A DNA stretch of 56,941 nt from Anaerolineales bacterium (lineage in GTDB: Bacteria > Chloroflexota > Anaerolineae > Anaerolineales > UBA11579): the NCBI GenBank assembly GCA_020059485.1, contig JAGVCA010000054.1:1-56941 (forward strand), written 5' to 3'. The translations under genes and the position numbers were made by a program. Each line of letters opens with the position of its first letter. Positions within the stretch are counted from its first letter, which is position 1. The notes under the pieces are model-generated. The model did no database searches. It saw only the letters and a list, made by a program, of their open reading frames with translations, and was not told where the DNA came from. Of the stretch, positions 1-9,027 are shown one piece after another.

Positions 1-87
1 CGAAAACCTGATGGGAGCAGTGTTAAGACCCGGGCAAATCACCGACCCGGAAACGGCGTTGTGAACTCAGGAACCCCCTGCCTTTAG
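1..87 (+). CDS. C-terminal tail of a TnpB/OrfB-like protein (partial)
   Basis: The frame open from the first base ends in a TAG at 85-87 and reads a basic, glycine- and proline-rich tail finishing GTPCL. The stop codon lies at the end of a hairpin loop. IS200/IS605 tnpB genes often end this way, with a short GTP-R-L-like tail and the stop inside the right-end hairpin. Only 28 codons are in the window, so the RuvC-like catalytic part cannot be checked. This is an inference from the tail plus the hairpin; a chance open frame is possible. Confidence 0.4.
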   Translation, partial: RKPDGSSVKTRANHRPGNGVVNSGTPCL

Positions 88-111
88 GCATGGGGAGATT
101 TCAGCCGAACA
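74..111 (+). mobile_element. IS200/IS605-type right-end hairpin
   Basis: CCCC-C-TGCC at 74-82 pairs with GGCA-T-GGGG at 87-95 around the loop TTTA, with one C/T mismatch. An imperfect foot hairpin of this kind, overlapping the end of tnpB, marks the right end of IS200/IS605 elements, which transpose as single strands and leave no target duplication. The exact terminus, about 15 bases past the stem, cannot be set without the left end, which lies outside the window. Confidence 0.45.
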
Positions 112-142
112 GGACGGAGAACCGAAAAGAGGCGCAATCGCG

Positions 143-766
143 ATGTTCATCACATTGGAAGGCCCCGAAGGCAGTGGCAAGACCGCGCATCTGCCCCCGC
201 TGGCAGAATCCCTCGAGCAGCAAGGTTACCTGGTGGTGGTGACGCGCGAACCCGGCGGCACCCCGATCGGCGATGAGATCCGCAGCACCTTACTCCGGTT
301 GGGAAACACCGCCATGCACCCGACCACCGAGATCCTGCTCTTCCAGGCCTCCCGCGCCCAGCATGTCCAGGAGTTGATCCTGCCGGCGCTGCAAGCCGGC
401 AAGGTTGTGCTATGTGACCGGTTTTCCGATTCCACTCTGGCTTACCAGGGCTACGGACATCAGACCGACCTGGCTGAACTTGCCCAGATCGTGCGCTTTG
501 CCACCGGCGGATTGCAGCCGGATCTGACCGTGCTGCTGGACGTCGATATCGAGGTCGGTCTGCAGCGCCGTTCGGCCGACAAGGGCAACTGGAACCGGCT
601 GGATGCCAAAGAGGCAGCTTTCCACCGCCGGGTGCGGGACGGTTATCTCAAAATGGCTGCAGACGAGCCTGAGCGCTGGGCCGTGGTCGATGCCAGCCTG
701 CCGATCGAGCAGGTCCAGGAAGAAGTCCGCGCGATCGTCAGCCGCAGGCTGGCCGAACGTCGCTGA
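143..766 (+). CDS. tmk: Thymidylate kinase
   Basis: Cytosolic kinase that phosphorylates dTMP to dTDP for DNA synthesis. The protein has 207 residues, typical of the family. The Walker A motif GPEGSGKT is at residues 7-14, the TREPGGTPIGD substrate loop follows near residue 35, the DRFSDSTLAYQGYG motif carries the catalytic DR pair near residue 94, and an arginine-rich lid lies near residue 140. It is followed after 22 bases by a CorA gene in the same direction, so the two may be co-transcribed. The IS200/IS605-type end lies just upstream and may have separated it from its original neighbours. Confidence 0.95.
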   Translation: MFITLEGPEGSGKTAHLPPLAESLEQQGYLVVVTREPGGTPIGDEIRSTLLRLGNTAMHPTTEILLFQASRAQHVQELILPALQAGKVVLCDRFSDSTLAYQGYGHQTDLAELAQIVRFATGGLQPDLTVLLDVDIEVGLQRRSADKGNWNRLDAKEAAFHRRVRDGYLKMAADEPERWAVVDASLPIEQVQEEVRAIVSRRLAERR

Positions 767-788
767 TTGTGATTTTCAGGAGACCGCC

Positions 789-1778
789 ATGATCCGATCC
801 ATATATTGCACCCCAGACCATGAGATCAAGACCGATATCAACCAGGGAGAGTTCATCCTCCATTTGAATGGCGCTGGCGGGCTGTTGTGGGTAGATATCA
901 CCGGTGAGAATAAAGCGACCTATAAAACGCTGCTGGAAGAGATCTTTTGCTTCCATCCACTCGCTGTGGATGATGCCCTGGAAGAGACGCATGTCTCCAA
1001 AGTAGATGACTGGACCAAGTACCTGTACCTTGTGCTGCACGATATCGGCACTCAGGGCAACGGCGTGCACAGCCAGGTCACGCAGCACGAGCTGGATGTG
1101 TTTGTGGGTAATGGGTATCTGGTCACTTATCATCCCGACGAAGCCCAGTCGCTGGAGAAGGTCTGGGAGTTCTGCCGGCGCGATCCCTCCTATATGAAGC
1201 GCGGGGCGATGTACCTGTTCTATCATCTGGCGGATGAGATCGTCAACGGGCATCTGCCGGTGTTCACTCAGATCGAAGACGCCATCGACGCACTTGAGGA
1301 CCAGATCCTGCATGCGCCCCGGCCGCGTACGCTTGAGAGCATCTTTACGCTTAAACGCAGCCTGCTCAATCTGCGAAGGGTGATCATCCCCCAGCGGGAG
1401 GTGTTCTACAACCTGGCGCGCAACGATTATCCGATCATCGATGAGCAAGACCGCCGCTTCTTCCGCAACATCTATGACCATTACGTCCGCATGCACGACC
1501 TGACCGAGAACCTGCGAGAGTTGCTGGCAGGGGCATTGCAGATCTACCTCTCCTCCACCAACAACCGGATGACCCAGGTGGTCAAGACACTGACGCTAAT
1601 CACCACCATCTTCATGCCGCTGACCCTGGTGACGCAGTTTTTCGGGATGAACTTTTTTCAGATCGAATTCTCAATGTTCACTCCGCTGGGCCGAGCCCTG
1701 TTCGGGGTGGCAGTCCTGCTCCTGATCACGATCTATTCTGTTATGGTGGTCTGGATGCGGCGGCGCGACTGGATGTAG
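789..1778 (+). CDS. CorA-family divalent cation transporter
   Basis: Membrane channel for Mg2+ or another divalent cation. The 329-residue protein has a long acidic cytoplasmic domain, a long helix, and two transmembrane segments at the C-terminus (about residues 270-290 and 300-322). The signature GMN at the end of the first membrane helix is present in QFFGMNFF. The C-terminus is basic (RRRDWM), as usual for CorA. The ATG at 789 is chosen because AGGAGA lies 6 bases upstream; a longer open frame begins inside tmk but would overlap it without reason. Confidence 0.9.
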   Translation: MIRSIYCTPDHEIKTDINQGEFILHLNGAGGLLWVDITGENKATYKTLLEEIFCFHPLAVDDALEETHVSKVDDWTKYLYLVLHDIGTQGNGVHSQVTQHELDVFVGNGYLVTYHPDEAQSLEKVWEFCRRDPSYMKRGAMYLFYHLADEIVNGHLPVFTQIEDAIDALEDQILHAPRPRTLESIFTLKRSLLNLRRVIIPQREVFYNLARNDYPIIDEQDRRFFRNIYDHYVRMHDLTENLRELLAGALQIYLSSTNNRMTQVVKTLTLITTIFMPLTLVTQFFGMNFFQIEFSMFTPLGRALFGVAVLLLITIYSVMVVWMRRRDWM

Positions 1779-1877
1779 CTGCCTGTCCTTTTTTACTTCA
1801 GGTATATAATTTGTTTCTCGCAAATTGACTTGTGTCGATGATGAAACAAAAAATCTGAACACTCCAAAAAAGAGCCA

Positions 1878-1902
1878 AAAGCAACGTGCCTTGAGTTGCT
1901 TT
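1878..1902 (-). terminator. Hairpin terminator between convergent genes
   Basis: AAAGCAAC at 1878-1885 pairs with GTTGCTTT at 1895-1902 around a 9-base loop. On the minus strand it lies just after the APC permease stop and is followed by a T-rich stretch, as expected for an intrinsic terminator. It may also serve the CorA gene from the other side. Confidence 0.6.
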
Positions 1903-1906
1903 CAAC

Positions 1907-3742
1907 CTACTTCTTTAGGTGGAATGGCACGTCAATAATCGCGCGTTGATATCCAAACTTGCGACGGCGGTAGAGCAGCGCAGCCTTGATTACCCAGGCA
2001 GTCTGGTTGTGAAGCAGGACCTGCCACCACTTGCTGGTGACAAACTCCGGAAGCACCACAGTACACAAATGATCGTCGTCGTGGGTTTCGTCTACCTGGT
2101 CCAGGTAATCCAGCAGCGGGCCGATGATTGAGCGATAAGGAGAGGGCACAATCTCCAACGGCACTTGCGGCCACCAATGCGCCCACCTGGTGCGGACCCC
2201 TGCACCACTGCCGGGTTCGAGTTCAATATATACCGCCGTCACATCCTTGGAAATCGACAGGGCATAATTGACAGCATCAATGATGCCGCGGTGCACCCCG
2301 CTGATTGGCACGATTACTCGGGGGTATTCACGTACAGGGGCAATCTTTTCCACATCGCTCATCGAAAGCTGGGCCGCCACATCCTGATAGTGGCTGTGGA
2401 TGCGTTGGAATGCCACGATCAAAATGGGGATCGCAAAGATGGTCAGGAAAGCGCCATCGAAAAACTTACTAATCCCAATCACCAAAGTGGTTGTACCGGT
2501 GACCAATGCTCCCACGCCATTTAATAGCGCCTTGACTTGCCAGTGGCGCCCCCGTTCTTTCCACCAATGAACTACCATTCCAGCTTGCGACAGGGTAAAA
2601 GCGATAAAGGCTCCCACCGCAAACAGTGGGATCAGTGAATGGGAATCTCCGCCAAAGACCACGATCAAAACCCCGGTCACCAGCGACAACGAAATGATCC
2701 CGTTGGCCAACACGAGGCGGTCGCCAAGTCCGGTGAACTGCTGCGGCAGAAATCTGTCTTGAGCCAACAGCGCGGCCAGGCGGGGAAAGCCGGCAAAACT
2801 GGTATTGGCTGCCACCGCCAACACCAGCATGGTACTTACCTGGATGATCAGGTAAGGCAGGCCATTCCCCAATACACTGCGCGCCAGTGCAGAGAGGATC
2901 GTTTCCTCCTTCCCTGCCACGACCGCGAAGAATTGGGAAAGGCCAATACTTCCCAGGAAAAGCAGGTTCATCAGAACCGCCATCAGCGCCAGTGTCCGCT
3001 GAGCATTTTTTGATTCAGGGGGTTTGAAGGCCGGGACACCATTGCTGATCGCCTCGATCCCGGTCAGTGCAGTGCACCCCGCCGAGAAGGTCCGCAGCAC
3101 CAGGACAGTGCTGACCGGGACAACTGCTGCGGGGGCCACGCCGACAAAAGATTGCGGCCCGACGATCATCGCTCGGATGATGCCATATAACACCATGGAC
3201 AGATAGGTGCCCAGGAATAAGTACACCGGGATGGACATGATTGTGCCCGTCTCCCGTATGCCGCGCAGGTTGAGGGCTGTCATTACCACCAGGAAAGCCA
3301 GGGCAATCCATGTCCGGTATGGCCAGATCTCTGGAAAGGCTGAGGCAATTGCTTCTACCCCTGCGGTCAGGCTGACCGCCGCCGTTAGCACATAACTGAT
3401 CAACAGCGCGGCCCCGGCTGTTAATCCGGTGAGTGTTCCAAGGTTTTCGCGCGCCACCACGTATGAACCGCCGCCGGAAGGATATCCGGCGATAGTTTGA
3501 TAATAGGAGATGGCCACGATAGTTAGCAGGAGAGTGATGGCTACCCCAATCGGCCAGGCCAGCGTCAGCCCGGCGGTGCCTGCCACTACCAGCCCCAGGA
3601 AAATTTCCTGATTGGCGTAGGCAATCGAGGAGAGGGCATCGGGGGAAAAAGTCGCCAGCGCCCGGGCGATATTAAGCCGCTGGTGGGGAGCTTCCTGCGT
3701 GCGAAGCGGGTGTCCAATTATTAGATATTTTAAATGACTCAT
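1907..3742 (-). CDS. APC-superfamily amino acid permease with C-terminal UspA-like domain
   Basis: The 611-residue protein has about 12 hydrophobic segments, and the N-terminal half contains the APC features (SSIAYANQEIFL near the first helix, GGGSYVVARENLG near helix 3). It probably imports an amino acid or polyamine by proton symport. The last ~150 residues form a soluble domain starting VIVPISGVHRGIIDAVNYAL, which resembles a universal-stress-protein fold, an arrangement known in bacterial APC permeases. The start at 3742 (MSHLKYLI) is preferred over a GTG at 3826 because the sequence between looks non-conserved; the ribosome site is weak in either case. The substrate cannot be told. Confidence 0.85.
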   Translation of the reverse strand: MSHLKYLIIGHPLRTQEAPHQRLNIARALATFSPDALSSIAYANQEIFLGLVVAGTAGLTLAWPIGVAITLLLTIVAISYYQTIAGYPSGGGSYVVARENLGTLTGLTAGAALLISYVLTAAVSLTAGVEAIASAFPEIWPYRTWIALAFLVVMTALNLRGIRETGTIMSIPVYLFLGTYLSMVLYGIIRAMIVGPQSFVGVAPAAVVPVSTVLVLRTFSAGCTALTGIEAISNGVPAFKPPESKNAQRTLALMAVLMNLLFLGSIGLSQFFAVVAGKEETILSALARSVLGNGLPYLIIQVSTMLVLAVAANTSFAGFPRLAALLAQDRFLPQQFTGLGDRLVLANGIISLSLVTGVLIVVFGGDSHSLIPLFAVGAFIAFTLSQAGMVVHWWKERGRHWQVKALLNGVGALVTGTTTLVIGISKFFDGAFLTIFAIPILIVAFQRIHSHYQDVAAQLSMSDVEKIAPVREYPRVIVPISGVHRGIIDAVNYALSISKDVTAVYIELEPGSGAGVRTRWAHWWPQVPLEIVPSPYRSIIGPLLDYLDQVDETHDDDHLCTVVLPEFVTSKWWQVLLHNQTAWVIKAALLYRRRKFGYQRAIIDVPFHLKK

Positions 3743-3933
3743 ATTTCTCTTTAGTGAAAACCATATACGCGGTTTTCCAGGCGTAATTTCAGGACAATAG
3801 ATATTTCCGCAATCATCTTCTTCCACAGGGATGTGTTTTTACACAACAAGACTGTGGACTCCAACTGGCTTTGATTTTAATCCCGTTCGCGCAAAATGAA
3901 CGGACGGAAATATTTGTCGGTTTGGATAGATTT

Positions 3934-4872
3934 TTATGGGAATGACCAGAAGGTCAGGTCGTCGAACCGCCCGGTAAAGTTTTGCGTGTTCTCCGAGGTG
4001 ATCGAAAAACCGAAGGTGCCGGTGCGGTAGTCGTTGTGTTCCAGTCCAGCCACCGCCACGCCATTGATATAGAACGAGAGTGTCTTGCCATCGGCCCACA
4101 CCCCGATCCGGTTGATCTGGTTCGGCCCGGCCAGCAGATGCTCGCTGCCGGCCCAGGCGACGATCACATCCGCGCCGGCGTCATTGAAGACCAGCACCCG
4201 GTACTGCCCGTCGCACGAGATCTCATAGCGGTATCCCTGCGAGGGGTCTGGCGCCCGGAAGATCAGCCCGAGGCGGTCCTTGCCGCTGCAGGCCGGTGGC
4301 ATCTGCACCAGCGCTTCCAGGTAGAAGTTGCTGATCTGCGGCCATGAGACGGTCCAGGTCGGGCTGGCGCTGGCCTCATAGACGGTATAGCGCAGCTGCC
4401 CGTTCTCGATCCTGATCTGCGAGTTTTGCCCGTCAAATTCGGTCCAGTTCTGGCTGTCGTCAAAGGTGTCCGTCCAGTCCGGTTCGCCCAGCCGCAGCAC
4501 GGGGTCCAGTGGATTTCGCGCCGGGGCAGAGGGCGGTGTCGGGGTGGGCGTGTCGATCAGCGGGAAAGTCGGCAGCGGAGTGGCGCTGAACTCAGGCGTG
4601 TTGGTGATCGTCGGGGTCGGGGTTTGGGCTGAGAGTACCGCCGGCTGCTGGGCCGCGGCTGTCAGGGTGGCATCCCGGATATCCGCGTCGTTCTGGTTTT
4701 CCGCCCGCTGGGTTTCCACCGCTTCGGCCACCAGCGCTTCGAGGGCCACTTCGTCCTGCGGCGCGTTTTCAGGAACGGCTGGGGCACAACCCGCTGCCCC
4801 AGCCGCCAGGAGAACGATCAGGAAAAAAAATCGCCAGATCGTGTTACGGAATACTGGTCCAATATGCGGCAT
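3934..4872 (-). CDS. Lipoprotein with concanavalin/LamG-like domain (second of pair)
   Basis: A 312-residue secreted lipoprotein. A hydrophobic signal ends in the lipobox AAGAAGC near residue 29. A Pro/Thr-rich linker (PTPTPPSAP) follows, then a C-terminal ~170-residue beta-rich domain of LamG or DUF1080 type, with the pattern EISCDGQYRV and a closing FDDLTFWSF. Such domains bind or cleave glycans. The gene overlaps the preceding paralogue by 29 bases, so it is translated from the same message. A run of eight T in the signal region is a possible slippage site. Function is unknown beyond cell-surface binding. Confidence 0.75.
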   Translation of the reverse strand: MPHIGPVFRNTIWRFFFLIVLLAAGAAGCAPAVPENAPQDEVALEALVAEAVETQRAENQNDADIRDATLTAAAQQPAVLSAQTPTPTITNTPEFSATPLPTFPLIDTPTPTPPSAPARNPLDPVLRLGEPDWTDTFDDSQNWTEFDGQNSQIRIENGQLRYTVYEASASPTWTVSWPQISNFYLEALVQMPPACSGKDRLGLIFRAPDPSQGYRYEISCDGQYRVLVFNDAGADVIVAWAGSEHLLAGPNQINRIGVWADGKTLSFYINGVAVAGLEHNDYRTGTFGFSITSENTQNFTGRFDDLTFWSFP

Positions 4873-5740
4873 CGTCGAAGTAGATCGTCAGGTTGTCGTG
4901 CTCGTCAGCGCCCATATTGATACCGATCCGGCCCTCGCCGACATAGGTATTGTCGGTCACGGTGGTCAGTTTGACGCCGTTCATATACAGGGTGATCTTG
5001 TTGTCCTTGTGCAGTACACCCAGCCGGTTGGTCTTGCCTGGTCCGCCCATGATCTCGCTCGAGGACGTCCAGGGCACCAGCGTATCGGTGGCGGCGCCGT
5101 CATAGATGAACAAGCGGTAACGGCCGTCGCATGAGATCTGGTAATTGGCGCCGTTGTCGGTTTCGCCAGGCGGCGTGCCAAAGATGATCCCGCCCCGGTC
5201 GGCGCCGACGCAGTCATCTGGCATTTTTACGTTGATCTCGAAGTAGTAATCTTCCAGTTCAATTGCAGAGAATGACCAGATCGTCCAGGAGACGGCATTC
5301 TTCATGGTGAATTGCAGCGTGCCGTCTTTGATCTCGACCTTGGAATCGGCGCTGTTATAGGTGAAGAAGGTACCTGCATTGTTGAAATTGTAGGTGGCAT
5401 CCGGAGAGCCGAGGTTCAGGGCGTCGATCGCTGAGGGCGGCGGCGGCGAATCGGTTGGGGTCATTGTGGCCGTGGCAGTTGGCTCCGGGGTGAAGGTGGC
5501 TGTTTCGGTCGGTGCGCTGTCGCCTGGCGGGGGCTGCTGTCCGCCGCTGTCTCCCTGCCCAGTTTCCGGGTCGATCAGCGTGGCCTGCTGCCCGCCGCTG
5601 GCAGCCACTGTTTGGGCTACCATCGTGTCGACCGCCCCGGGATCTTGGGGCGTCTCCCCGCCCTGCGGCGAGAGGTTACAGGCCAGCGCCAGGATCAGCA
5701 GCATAGCGAGGAGCACATACATTTTCTGCTTAGGATACAT
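4844..5740 (-). CDS. Lipoprotein with concanavalin/LamG-like domain (first of pair)
   Basis: A 298-residue protein. The signal peptide ends at the lipobox LALAC (Cys21), giving a lipid-anchored surface protein. A low-complexity region rich in Pro, Thr, Gly and Gln spans about residues 25-105, followed by a beta-rich lectin-like domain with QISCDGRYRLFIYDGA and a final YFDDAAYW. It is a clear paralogue of the next gene in the same operon. Its start overlaps the dus stop by 11 bases, so dus and the two lipoproteins form one transcription unit. No catalytic residues can be assigned; a glycan-binding role is inferred. Confidence 0.75.
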   Translation of the reverse strand: MYPKQKMYVLLAMLLILALACNLSPQGGETPQDPGAVDTMVAQTVAASGGQQATLIDPETGQGDSGGQQPPPGDSAPTETATFTPEPTATATMTPTDSPPPPSAIDALNLGSPDATYNFNNAGTFFTYNSADSKVEIKDGTLQFTMKNAVSWTIWSFSAIELEDYYFEINVKMPDDCVGADRGGIIFGTPPGETDNGANYQISCDGRYRLFIYDGAATDTLVPWTSSSEIMGGPGKTNRLGVLHKDNKITLYMNGVKLTTVTDNTYVGEGRIGINMGADEHDNLTIYFDDAAYWTSIP

Positions 5741-6725
5741 AGACTTCCTCCTTAGGGGTCATTCGGTGGTTGAAGTACAACTGGTCGAGAAATCTGGTGA
5801 AGGACTCGGCCGTGGTACAGGTGAGCAATTGGGTCCGCTGCGCTTTCTTCAGGGGCGAAAGACTGACGTAGCGCGTGACATGCTTTCGGAATAATTTTAA
5901 ACCTTCTTCTAGGCCGTAGAAATCCTGCATCCGGCCGAGGTGAACCAGCATCATCTCACGGACCTGATCGTGCGAAACCTGGTGGCGGTCTTTCCCCGCG
6001 AAGATCCAGGGATTGCCGATCGCGCCGCGGCCGATCATGACGGCGTCACACCTGGTTTGGGCCAGCATGCGTTGCTTGTCGGCGATCGTGTGGATATCGC
6101 CGTTTCCGATCACCGGGATCGAGACCGCCGCCTTGATCTCGGCGATCGCCCGCCAGTTTGCCCGGCCGCCATAGGCCTGCACCTTGGTCCGGCCATGCAC
6201 GGCGATCAGTGCGCCGCCGTTATCCGACACCGTTTTGGCGATCTCCAGGTAATTGAGCGAATCGTCATCCCAGCCCAGGCGGATCTTGGCCGTGACCGGC
6301 AGGTCGAACTCGTCCGACAGTTGCCGGATGATCATGGCTACCTTTTCAGGCGTGCGCAGCAAGCCGGCACCTGCCCCTCGCGCCGCCACCGATTTGGCCG
6401 AACACCCCATATTGATATCGAGGATATCCGGCTGGTAAGCCATCAGGGTTTCGGCAGCCTGTAGCAAACGGGCCGGGTCGTCGTCATACAGCTGGAAGGC
6501 CACCGGACGTTCGCTCTCTTCGAAGGCCAGGCGCGGGAGGATCAGGTCAGGCCGGTTGAGCACATCCATGGCATTGACAAACTCGGTATAGCTGATAGCA
6601 GACCCAAGCTGCCGGGCCAGCCCGCGGAAAGGCTGGTCGGAATATCCGTCCATCGGGGCCAGGATGGCATCGCCGTACACCGGGATCCTCCCGATATGGA
6701 ATTTTGGCGCGTCAGATGTTTTCAT
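5730..6725 (-). CDS. dus: tRNA-dihydrouridine synthase
   Basis: FMN-dependent TIM-barrel enzyme that reduces uridine to dihydrouridine in tRNA. The 331-residue protein has the LAPMDGYSDQPFR start of the Dus fold near residue 20, NMGCSAKSVAARGAGAGLL with the catalytic Cys of the family, the AVHGRTKVQAY phosphate-binding part, and IPVIGNGDIHT plus MIGRGAIGNPW at the end of the barrel. These match the DusB-like group. A GGGAGG site precedes adjacent GTG and ATG codons; the ATG is used here. Two lipoprotein genes overlap its 3' end. Confidence 0.92.
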   Translation of the reverse strand: MKTSDAPKFHIGRIPVYGDAILAPMDGYSDQPFRGLARQLGSAISYTEFVNAMDVLNRPDLILPRLAFEESERPVAFQLYDDDPARLLQAAETLMAYQPDILDINMGCSAKSVAARGAGAGLLRTPEKVAMIIRQLSDEFDLPVTAKIRLGWDDDSLNYLEIAKTVSDNGGALIAVHGRTKVQAYGGRANWRAIAEIKAAVSIPVIGNGDIHTIADKQRMLAQTRCDAVMIGRGAIGNPWIFAGKDRHQVSHDQVREMMLVHLGRMQDFYGLEEGLKLFRKHVTRYVSLSPLKKAQRTQLLTCTTAESFTRFLDQLYFNHRMTPKEEVYVS

Positions 6726-6845
6726 CACCTCCCATTATACAGTCGGCTGGGCAAATTAGGGCATAGCTTGTCCGAAATCCGGCCGAAGTTTTCTTTGACC
6801 TTGAAATAATGCTGCCATGATGCGAGATCTTGAGGATCGAATTAA

Positions 6846-8387
6846 ATGACACCCAGACTAAGCCGAAACGGTTTTCTCAAGCTGTTGTCGGTCGTGCCCC
6901 CGGCAGTTTCGCTGCCGGCCGGTTTATTATCCGGTGACAGCAGCCAAACGGACACACCACAACATCCTGGTGCTGGTCTTTGATACCTGGTCAACACCGA
7001 ACCTTTCGTTGTACGGTTATCCCCGCCAAACCACCCCGCACCTGGATCGTCTGGCGCAGCGAGCAGTGGTCTACCACAACCATTACGCCGGTGGACACTT
7101 CACCATCCCGGGCACGGCCAGCTTACTGACTGGCGTACATCCCTGGCGTCACCAGTTGTACCACGGCAATCACGAACTGCATGAACAATACCGTACCCGG
7201 AACCTGTTCGGCGTCTTCCCGGACTACTTCCGCTTTGCCTATACCCACAACACCCTGGCAGAGAAGGTGCTTGGCTTCCTGCTGGATGAACTCGACCGGC
7301 TCAAACCGCACGAAGACCTGTACTACACCCCGGACCCGGTCGCCCGGCTCTTCCGGCCGGATTATGATATCGCCTCGGTCAGCTGGATCCGCTCGATGGA
7401 GACCTTTCGGGACGGCGCGGCCAACTCGGAGTTCTTCTCCCGCTTCTGGACGCAATTGACAAGCCGGCGGCAAGCGGAAGTCTACGAGCGCTACCCCCTC
7501 GGGCTGCCGCAGTTCAGCGGCGGGCATGCATTTTATCTCGAAGATGCCATCGATTGGCTGGCAGACAACCACCACCGGCTGCCCAACCCTTCCCTGACCT
7601 ACTTCCATCTGCTGCCGCCTCACCATCCCTACCACACCCGGGCTGATTTCTACCAGCATTTCACCGGCGACGGCAAAAATCCGGTGTCAAAACCGGAAAG
7701 CTTTCTGACCGAGAACAAATCCGACATACACCTGCAGCACAACCGCCGGGCATATGATGAATTCATCCTGCTGGTGGACAGCGAGATCAACCGCGTGTTC
7801 ACCCTGCTGGAGCAATCCGGCAGCCTGGAGAATACCTGGGTCGTGTTGACCTCCGACCACGGCGAGCTGTTCGAACGCGGGATCATGGGCCATGCCAAAC
7901 CGGCATTGTACGAACCGCTCATCAAAGTCCCGTTGCTGATCTTCCCGCCGGGGCAGCAGGAACGGGTCGATATCCATCTGCCCACCTCGGCGGTGGATCT
8001 GCTGCGACCTTGCTGGCGATCACCGGCCGTCCGGCGCCTGCCTGGACGGAAGGCCGTCCGTTGCCGCCTTTCGGACCGGATTACCCGGCAGACCGCCCTG
8101 TGTATGTGATCGATGCCAAGTTCCGCAACCCGCGCCAGCCGGACCTCCCGCTGCAAGGGGCTAGCCTGGTCTTGCTGCGGCATCCCTATAAATTGATCTG
8201 GCACTACGGCGAAGACCGCTACTACGAACTGCTCAAGGGCACACCGCAGTTGGAGCTTTTCCATCTGGAGGATGACCCGGAAGAGCTGACGAACTTATTC
8301 GAAACCTTGCCCGAGATCGGGGCGGCCATGCTGACCGAACTGCGCGCCCGACTGGACGAATTGGATCTGCTGCCGACCGGGGTCTGA
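6846..8387 (+). pseudogene. Sulfatase-like alkaline-phosphatase-superfamily gene with two frameshifts
   Basis: Three frames must be joined to give one protein. From 6846 a Tat-like signal reads LSRNGFLKLLSVVPP, with RN in place of the twin arginine. Removing one base near 6960 joins it to NILVLVFDTWSTPNLSLYGY at 6961. That frame runs to about 8004, where one base is missing (VDLL, then TLLAITGRP), and the last frame ends at 8387. The fold has the metal motifs VFDTW and SDHGE. The usual Cys/Ser-x-Pro-x-Arg sulfatase site is replaced by FTIPGTASLLTG, so a threonine may be the nucleophile, as in phosphoglycerol-transferase relatives. It is either a decayed gene or carries two sequence errors; a shorter GTG start at 6934 would avoid the first shift. 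Confidence 0.75.
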
Positions 8388-8396
8388 TCCAACAAA

Positions 8397-8433
8397 AACA
8401 CCCTGGCATATTAGCCAGGGTGTTCGTCTTTTT
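8397..8433. terminator. Bidirectional intrinsic terminator
   Basis: AACACCCTGGC at 8397-8407 pairs perfectly with GCCAGGGTGTT at 8414-8424 around ATATTA. A T run follows on the plus strand (8429-8433) and another on the minus strand. It lies between the convergent sulfatase-like and bacterioferritin genes and fits both. Confidence 0.9.
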
Positions 8434-8448
8434 CAGTCGAGGGATCGG

Positions 8449-8943
8449 TTATTCGGTTTGGCCCGCCGAGCGGGACTTGCTGCCCTCGATCGATTGCAGG
8501 GCCAGGTAGCCGTCCCCGAACTTCTCCATGTTGGTGATCTCGATGTCGAACTGGTCGAAGTGCCGTTCTTCCTTGGCCACCAGATCTTCAAATACTTTGC
8601 GAGAGCCGGCGTCGTTGTTGGCCGAACACTCGTTCGCCCAGATGTTGTAATCGCGGGCGCTCTCCTCTTCCATCTTGCGGGCCAGGACCAACATCTCTTT
8701 GACGTCGTGGATCTTCTGGACTTCCATGGCGGCCTTCATCTCGACCTCGCCGCCCAGGAAGAGTGCGCGTTCGGCAGCAACTTCGATATGTCCCATTTCT
8801 TCGATCGCCGTCTTCAGGAACAGTCCTCCCAGCAGATCATAGCCCTGGTCATCGCAGTGGAAGTGGAAGTACATGTACTGTTGGACGGCGGCCAGCTCAT
8901 CGCCAACCGCTTTATTGAGTAGTTCAATACTTTTCTCGTGCAT
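8449..8943 (-). CDS. bfr: Bacterioferritin
   Basis: Iron-storage protein of the four-helix ferritin-like family that oxidises Fe2+ at a di-iron centre inside a 24-mer shell. Counting from the ATG at 8943, the 164 residues carry all expected ligands two positions before the classical numbering: Glu16, Glu49, His52, Glu92, Glu125 and His128. Met50, in EEMGH, corresponds to the heme-binding Met52 of bacterioferritins. GGAGG lies 5 bases upstream of this ATG; a longer reading would start in the leader. The gene is monocistronic, with a terminator right after it. Confidence 0.88.
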   Translation of the reverse strand: MHEKSIELLNKAVGDELAAVQQYMYFHFHCDDQGYDLLGGLFLKTAIEEMGHIEVAAERALFLGGEVEMKAAMEVQKIHDVKEMLVLARKMEEESARDYNIWANECSANNDAGSRKVFEDLVAKEERHFDQFDIEITNMEKFGDGYLALQSIEGSKSRSAGQTE

Positions 8944-8987
8944 CATTTCCTCCATAAGAAAATCTGGTTCGATGGTTACCATTTATT

Positions 8988-8993
8988 ATTATA
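8988..8993 (-). promoter_or_regulatory. Candidate -10 element for bacterioferritin
   Basis: TATAAT reads on the minus strand about 45 bases upstream of the start codon. The -35 region at 17 bases (TGAATG) is weak. No Fur-like palindrome was seen. Confidence 0.35.
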
Positions 8994-9027
8994 GCCTAAT
9001 TCAGCTCTGACATTCACAGGGTTGCAA

